Source: a virus | Length of the DNA: 64,000 nt | IMG/VR virus record: IMGVR_UViG_3300027749_000063 | Location: 1 to 64,000 of that record | Direction: 5' to 3' (one strand) | Shown here: piece after piece, positions 59,601 to 64,000 of the stretch | How positions within the stretch are numbered: the first letter of the stretch is position 1 | Layout: every line of letters begins with the position of its first letter | Notes under the pieces: generated by a model | Seen by the model: only the letters and a program-made list of their open reading frames with translations | Told to the model about the DNA's origin: nothing | The model's database searches: none | Program-made: the position numbers and the translations under genes

Positions 59601-62600
59601 AGAAGACTGGCCTACTTACAGAGCAGCTTTAGGACTTCCTGATACATTAGAGTACCAAGAGTATGTCAACTCTCCTAAAGAAGCAGATGCTCAGGGTTTA
59701 GTTAGTTTAGATTTTTATCGTAACTACATACTAGGATTAGGTCAATGGTCTCAAGAACAAGAAAACGCTTACTTAAATGAGATTGAAATATTTAAAATCT
59801 TAAACAAGAAAGATAAAACTGAAGAGGACTATGCAAAGATGCAAGAACTCAAGGACAGTACAAACTATGTAGGATTTCCTCCACTTAAGTTAGGTCACTA
59901 CGGAGCTATTGTAGAGGATCCCAAGTTAACTGCCTTACATAAGTATTCTTTGGCTCCAATGATTCCTTCTATGATTGCAGGAACTCAATTAGAGGAGTTG
60001 AATAAGCAAATGATTGCTAAGCAAATTGACTATGCAACATTTAACTCAGGTTCTAAAGCTTCTAACTATGGAGATGCCTTAGACTTTTATGTACCAGATG
60101 CAGACAATGCAGGTACACTTAAAGTAAACCCTAGTATTAAAGGAAACAACATTACGTCTTTACACTTAAAGAATCTTAAACAACAGCAATACATTGCTCC
60201 TAAATTTAAGAATGAGGCTACACTTTCTACACAGATGGTTAAGCTTATCTTTGGTGACTTTTTTACTGCAGGAAACCTAAGCAACTTGAATGCAGGTACA
60301 GCTAAGACAGTCCAAGATTTATACAAAGAGTACGATCAAGTGCTTGGTAATATCATTGGAATAGAAGAAGCAAACTTATTTAATAAGATAGGTTTGACAA
60401 GAGATTCTAGTGGAGCTATATTAGGATTTGATAATAAGAAGTTCTATAACTTCCTAAAGAGTGAGATGGAAAAAAGAGACACTAGTCAGTCTCTTAGGCG
60501 TTACATCCAATTAGATGCAGCAGGAAACTTAAAATATCCCTTAGACGCTACTAAGAATAGAGCAGAGATAGAAAACATCTTATTGTCTATTATTAATAAC
60601 AAGATTATCTCACAGAAACTTCACGGAGAGTCTTACATCCAGATGGCTTCTACAGCTCAGGGAAGTACTAGATTTACTAAACCTACTGAAGAACAGATTA
60701 AGAAGTTTGGAATTAATGGCTTAAGATTCTATCGCAAAGGGGTAAATGGTACAGAGCCTGCAGATGTTAAGATTGCGTTTAATCCTAAGAAGCATGCTCC
60801 TCTATTAAACTTAACCTTTAAAGGACAAAAGATTGGTACAGTAGAAAGACTTAATAAAATTCTAAAGTCTAATAACAAAGAAGCAACTGATTGGGTAGAT
60901 CAACATACAAAACAACTTACTTTAGTAGGAGTACGTATTCCTGTACAGGGTTTAAATTCTATGGAGTATTTTAGAGTAAGAGAGTTCTTATCTACTAGTG
61001 CAGGTCCTGTAATTGTAGTTCCTCCTCAAATTATTGTTAAGGCTGGTTCTGACTTTGATATAGATAAGTTAACTATGTTTGAACCTAAATTGGATCAAAA
61101 TGGTCAATTAATTAATGATGCAGGTTTTACATTAGAAAATTATAATAAAGCATTACCAACTAAAGCTGAGTCTGTACGAATATTAAAAACTTTAAGAGCA
61201 GCTAAACAATCTCTAGTTGAGACCTTAGAAACTATTCCTTCTTATTTAAACAAGAAAGAATTAGAGAAAGAGATAAAAGAACTTAACGAATCTATGTCTT
61301 CTACCGAGGAGAACATAGGCAAGTTTGCTAATACAAAAATGAACTTAGAAGAACTTCAGGCTTTAATGTCAGAAGGATCTACTGAGAAAGAAGACTTGAT
61401 TAAACAAAAGATAGAAGAAGTTAAAGCGTTAAGTAAGTCTGGAGAATTAGCGGGTGCATTATCTGCATTGAAAGCACTCAAAAATGAAATTGGAGATTAC
61501 TCATCTGCTGTGTCTAACGTAAACAACTTTAAGGACGGTAACGTTAACAGACTTATAGATGTGTTTACTTCAGTTATCTCAATGCCTGAGAACTATAACA
61601 AGTTAGTTCTTCCTAATACAAACACAATCTTAACAGAGATCTCTGACAAGTTAAATCAGAATCCAATTACTTCTACTGGTTTGTTTAGTCCTCTTACATC
61701 TAATCGTGTATATGGAGACAATATCGAGTCTAAGAAAGCTTTGGGTATTGACGCTAAACTTAACACTATGCAGAAGGAGTTCCAAATTGCAGGCTTAGTT
61801 TACAATAACGAACTCTCTGGATTTTATCCTTTTGATGCAAACAGAGTAAACGGAGGTATTAGCTTAGGAGAACAAACTCTTACAGATGGAACTGTTATCT
61901 CTAGGGTAATCAGTGAAACAATTAACGGGCACGTAGATATTGCAAAAGAAGATTGGATTATTCTTTTAGGTTTAGATAAAGCTAAGACTCCTCTTTTTCA
62001 TGCTATGATTCTTGCAGGTACTCCTGTAAGAACTGCTTTAGATTTTTTGAACAAGCCTTTAGTTAAGTATGTACTTAAAGAATCTAACAGAGGTCTGTTG
62101 TTTAAACAAATTGGAATGAGAAGAGGAAGACCAGTTAGTATGACATTTAAGAATGTAATGGTGCAAACATTAAAAGACTTAAATGTATCCGACAACACTA
62201 AGTCTTACATTAATATTGCAATAGATACTTTTAGTAATAAAGATGTAGTTAAGTTTAAACCTTTGATGATGGATTTAAATCGTTTCATCACTGAAGGTGG
62301 AGTTAACAATGAATCAGATAAACAACAACTAGAAGATTTGTTTAACTTGTATATAATTAAAGAGTTACAAGGATCAGTTCAACAGTTAACTAGTTTAGTA
62401 GATTACAACACTAAGAGATTCCAAAACTCCTATCAAGTAAAAGCAGATGCAATTACTTACGGCAGAGTAGTAGAAAGTTTTAATAGAGACGGTTTAAATA
62501 AACTTACTCAACAGTCTGCTTTATCTAACTTTAACCAAGCAGGAACAGTTCTTTCCCTCATGCCACAAGTATTTGATGTATCTAATCATCCTTCAGTATT

Positions 62601-63756
62601 AGATGCTATTTCTCAATACACTAATAGAGCAGGAAAATATACTGACGATGACTTAGTAAAAGCATCTAAAAAGATTAAAGACAATTATCTAGTAGCAATG
62701 GTTCAACTTTTTGGTGTAGATCAAACAGGTACTAAGTTACAAGACAAGTTTTTCTCTGCTGCTGGATTGTTTAATAAAACCAATCCTAATAACATAGCAA
62801 AGAAACTTGCTGACCTTACAGAAAAGTATAGTGATCTATCTAAGAATCAGATAATTGCTAACCTTTACACTGCTGAGAATTCGTCAAAGAATATTATATT
62901 TAAGCTTAGAAATGCTAATCTAGATGCTTATCTAGTAGGTGAGTATGAGAAAGCATTTATAGAAGGACTTAATGATGTGAGAGAAGATGTAAGCGAGTTA
63001 TTTAAGAACATTGGTCTGGGTACATTCTTACAGTTTGGCTTTAGCAATAACTCTTATGGCTTATCTCAAGTAATTCCTTACGAGACTTACGTAGACCAAA
63101 CGACTAAAGCAGTAAACAAACTTAAGTTAATGCAGGGGAACAAAATAGTATCTGAACAACTCGCTGGATATATTTCTCAGATGACTTATTTTAATGACAG
63201 CAAAGATGTTCCTACTTTAGTCTTAGATAAGAACGTAGCTAAGAGAGAGCATGAGCCAGACTTTAATGTTAGATTACTTTTGATAGAAGAAAAAATAGAT
63301 AGTGCTCTTAGAGGAATTCTAACTTTCCAAACTAAAAACTATACAAATCTTGAAAATCTTAAGTCTACAAATAGATTCAGAGGACTTCGTATAGAGTTTG
63401 TAGACAAATTATCTACTAGTAAAAATACTCCAGTTGCTATGCGAAACTCTAACGGAGTTATACAAATAGCAGAGAAAGACTTACTTAATAAGTTTAACGA
63501 TAAAGCATGGACTAAGTCAGCTAAACAAAAAGATGACAGTTATTCTACTCCTTTAGCTTCAGATGAGTTTAAATCCTTTGAAGAGTTTTTAACTTTTGCT
63601 TTGATACATGAAGTAAAACATGAGACTATAAAGAAGTCAGAAGACCAAACAATAGGTCAGTACGAAGATCAGATCAATGAAGCAGCTTTAGTTGATCTTA
63701 GAAACAACTACAAGCAAGAAAAGTTTGATGATGTAGTAGATCCATTTAAATGTTAA
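56641..63756 (+). CDS. virion-packaged RNA polymerase with C-terminal HExxH domain, 2371 aa
   Basis: The catalytic metal-binding loop DFDID lies at residues 1471-1475 in the context KAGSDFDIDKLTMF. This is the active-site motif of the single-chain crAss-like virion polymerase (phi14:2 gp66, about 2180 aa), which carries both double-psi barrels in one polypeptide and transcribes early phage genes after entry. The length and place behind the cargo genes fit. A coiled-coil insertion follows at about 1520-1620. At the C-terminus HEVKH (2323-2327) with E2342 or E2347 forms a likely zinc-peptidase site, an additional domain. The N-terminal 90 residues (CPDRGNKDFLDLSNALG) look like a module found in other giant cargo proteins. 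Confidence 0.9.
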   Translation: MAKINCPDRGNKDFLDLSNALGSDALAKFIWYKNSNLPLNQTEDAEGNIVPSEVYDRILNEVAEGNEAQALAMVSTMYLPSFQEKYREEDPAFTVDYIKQEVQDHQDKAAKRQGQLIEEKIIPGTKTLYIQTPEGDIVYTQEEGKEIFDSLEYLLATKKSWKSTIDALKERFEDIRTKVKNSTVDPNVIVTPQDTLVGKNLVNILKNWPQVKAWYLSQESVFGLEAIDDEVNQEIGNSPYNKNAHDSSQMDLASSQVIKLVQALPKYNKLTTQDRKDIKSGKKSISDFQVISNITGFPVVGNFSTNWNVLTSSLSGITEYPKILAELAVVAQEYPQFNDMVSLLPEEDVQDVDLNTANFVASFVQTVSMPEILAYQLSVKKLTGSTESSNLVSKVFQLGTRTTDNLVRYFDEDYFKSNPKYGTVNDKGETVLNVPKLLEDFSYIKNIKQFFAGRNKLTNEKGDYTPEGKELLQGIHKFYNALGIIPTNALYQKDKKALYDFLSDTTFTVRELYDKLEESIDNTSITQPLQFLGKSQGSGKALGPKFDAINAVVGYYGKFEREFASGSYFNSEDKLQYNKVQYFYLTQVTNALNSVKSYNELIAKPEFAHLDVRLNPNIIGSLWLEKMFGITVKDKTLPQLYKELNSGKQFPRLKTQFSKQDFKINIVNFSGVKVEADLKDGVTTTELTSEDKIIQDFASFFQEGMTENIRFGDKGTSYATMTSGKVEERMYVPLDPAVLGSSEKSTVVEKVLADQFKAYLTSEVARVLNILNSDKKHVYNTKGKELFIFKDILPKEDYADLTSNDKATVIAAFTRVSDQLPTHLSKYFETQTALYKQRLIESTLGDKSAITDNSTEQQKDQDLANMLNALNFANPALFKKNKITPQNLDYVIANYLKNDFIHKVEFMKVFVGDIANFQVKGDFREVFKRIPFTSSPGFVFQDNAAVMAYLNNSGNTNGLYKALRGATQKFRKTVRTVVFNDVNTFSKEDWPTYRAALGLPDTLEYQEYVNSPKEADAQGLVSLDFYRNYILGLGQWSQEQENAYLNEIEIFKILNKKDKTEEDYAKMQELKDSTNYVGFPPLKLGHYGAIVEDPKLTALHKYSLAPMIPSMIAGTQLEELNKQMIAKQIDYATFNSGSKASNYGDALDFYVPDADNAGTLKVNPSIKGNNITSLHLKNLKQQQYIAPKFKNEATLSTQMVKLIFGDFFTAGNLSNLNAGTAKTVQDLYKEYDQVLGNIIGIEEANLFNKIGLTRDSSGAILGFDNKKFYNFLKSEMEKRDTSQSLRRYIQLDAAGNLKYPLDATKNRAEIENILLSIINNKIISQKLHGESYIQMASTAQGSTRFTKPTEEQIKKFGINGLRFYRKGVNGTEPADVKIAFNPKKHAPLLNLTFKGQKIGTVERLNKILKSNNKEATDWVDQHTKQLTLVGVRIPVQGLNSMEYFRVREFLSTSAGPVIVVPPQIIVKAGSDFDIDKLTMFEPKLDQNGQLINDAGFTLENYNKALPTKAESVRILKTLRAAKQSLVETLETIPSYLNKKELEKEIKELNESMSSTEENIGKFANTKMNLEELQALMSEGSTEKEDLIKQKIEEVKALSKSGELAGALSALKALKNEIGDYSSAVSNVNNFKDGNVNRLIDVFTSVISMPENYNKLVLPNTNTILTEISDKLNQNPITSTGLFSPLTSNRVYGDNIESKKALGIDAKLNTMQKEFQIAGLVYNNELSGFYPFDANRVNGGISLGEQTLTDGTVISRVISETINGHVDIAKEDWIILLGLDKAKTPLFHAMILAGTPVRTALDFLNKPLVKYVLKESNRGLLFKQIGMRRGRPVSMTFKNVMVQTLKDLNVSDNTKSYINIAIDTFSNKDVVKFKPLMMDLNRFITEGGVNNESDKQQLEDLFNLYIIKELQGSVQQLTSLVDYNTKRFQNSYQVKADAITYGRVVESFNRDGLNKLTQQSALSNFNQAGTVLSLMPQVFDVSNHPSVLDAISQYTNRAGKYTDDDLVKASKKIKDNYLVAMVQLFGVDQTGTKLQDKFFSAAGLFNKTNPNNIAKKLADLTEKYSDLSKNQIIANLYTAENSSKNIIFKLRNANLDAYLVGEYEKAFIEGLNDVREDVSELFKNIGLGTFLQFGFSNNSYGLSQVIPYETYVDQTTKAVNKLKLMQGNKIVSEQLAGYISQMTYFNDSKDVPTLVLDKNVAKREHEPDFNVRLLLIEEKIDSALRGILTFQTKNYTNLENLKSTNRFRGLRIEFVDKLSTSKNTPVAMRNSNGVIQIAEKDLLNKFNDKAWTKSAKQKDDSYSTPLASDEFKSFEEFLTFALIHEVKHETIKKSEDQTIGQYEDQINEAALVDLRNNYKQEKFDDVVDPFKC

Positions 63757-63767
63757 AATAAGAAGAC

Positions 63768-64000
63768 ATGGCAACTTGTAACGTAAGAACAACAAACAAA
63801 GAGTATATGGTTAGTAAGGGAGCCCTAGAGAATGGGTCTGCTAAAGTAAAAAATGAACGTCTATTTGATGTGCATAATGCAGAGATAAGAGATGCAGCAA
63901 ACCAACGCTATAACCTAAAGACTGAAGAACTTCCTTTCTCTAAGGCAGTAAGAGATATTCCTAGAAGTGGTAGAACAGCTTCTAATTATTTCATAGAGTG
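63768..64000 (+). CDS. next cargo/transcription-block gene, N-terminal part
   Basis: Starts MATCNVRTTNKEYMVSKGAL eleven bases after the polymerase stop and remains open to the window edge (77 codons). It has a helical pattern and resembles in style the starts of large cargo proteins (Cys near the start, as in MAKINCPD of the polymerase). The product cannot be named from this part. Confidence 0.7.
   Translation, partial: MATCNVRTTNKEYMVSKGALENGSAKVKNERLFDVHNAEIRDAANQRYNLKTEELPFSKAVRDIPRSGRTASNYFIE

Noticed and set aside
7636-63756. Use of an alternative genetic code, as known in some crAss-like phages
   Set aside because: TAA, TAG and TGA all end clear genes with tight spacing (for example TAG at 17229, 28827; TGA at 16557, 22886), and no gene is broken by in-frame TAG or TGA.
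1-64000. CRISPR array, integrase or insertion sequence
   Set aside because: No regularly spaced direct repeats, no tyrosine or serine recombinase and no transposase were seen; the only mobile element is the GIY-YIG gene.

Overview
The window is a 64 kb piece of a tailed bacteriophage genome of the crAss-like type (Crassvirales), not a bacterial chromosome. The diagnostic signs are a TerL - portal - acidic scaffold-like protein - major capsid protein block, followed by ring-type connector proteins, a very large muzzle/tail-tube protein, small basic proteins, and then giant cargo proteins. The giant cargo block ends in a 2371-residue protein with the catalytic DFDID motif of the virion-packaged RNA polymerase known from phage phi14:2 (gp66). 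Replication genes are not in the window, so this is a partial genome. All three stop codons are used as stops, so the standard code applies. The host is a member of Bacteroidota: late promoters match the TTG-N19-TAnnTTTG pattern, most start codons lack a Shine-Dalgarno sequence and follow A-rich leaders, and one phage protein ends in a type IX secretion (T9SS) sorting domain. T9SS occurs in Flavobacteriia, Cytophagia, Chitinophagia and Porphyromonas relatives and is absent from typical Bacteroides, so an environmental host is a reasonable inference.

Layout. 1-7.4 kb, minus strand: small early-type genes (a methyltransferase-like protein, small secreted or membrane proteins, a KilA-N family protein), several of them under 60 codons. 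Between them lie a tRNA-Glu(UUC), a tRNA-Leu(CAA)-like gene with a 16-nt insertion in its anticodon loop, a strongly structured RNA of about 390 nt and a smaller structured RNA. Many units here are separated by a terminator hairpin followed by a conserved pyrimidine motif (TTTTTCTCTTCTCT on the transcribed strand). 7.4-7.6 kb: divergent control region with a host-type promoter and a leader that can form alternative hairpins. 7.6-13.1 kb, plus strand: tail fibre and small associated proteins.

13.2-21.7 kb, plus strand: lysis genes (membrane peptide, holin, SHGC-type endolysin), then an unusual block of exported proteins: an HExxH peptidase, a cohesin/dockerin-like protein with a T9SS tail, two inner-membrane proteins, a CsgG-like lipoprotein, an outer-membrane barrel-like protein, a second dockerin-like protein and another secreted protein. 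A GIY-YIG homing endonuclease gene sits inside this block, and a second open frame is embedded in the Ser/Gly-rich linker of the barrel protein gene. 21.7-22.4 kb: an unexplained gap and one isolated minus-strand gene.

22.5-45.8 kb, plus strand: packaging, capsid and tail (wHTH, IHF-like, zinc-finger protein, TerL, portal, scaffold-like, major capsid protein, head/tail fibre proteins, ring proteins, muzzle). 45.8-47.6 kb: small Lys/Arg-rich proteins. 47.7-64 kb: virion cargo proteins, an ejection-type 1570-residue protein with membrane segments, the virion RNA polymerase with a C-terminal HExxH domain, and the start of one more gene. The overall logic: the cargo polymerase enters with the DNA and transcribes early genes, while late genes in this window appear to use host-type promoters.
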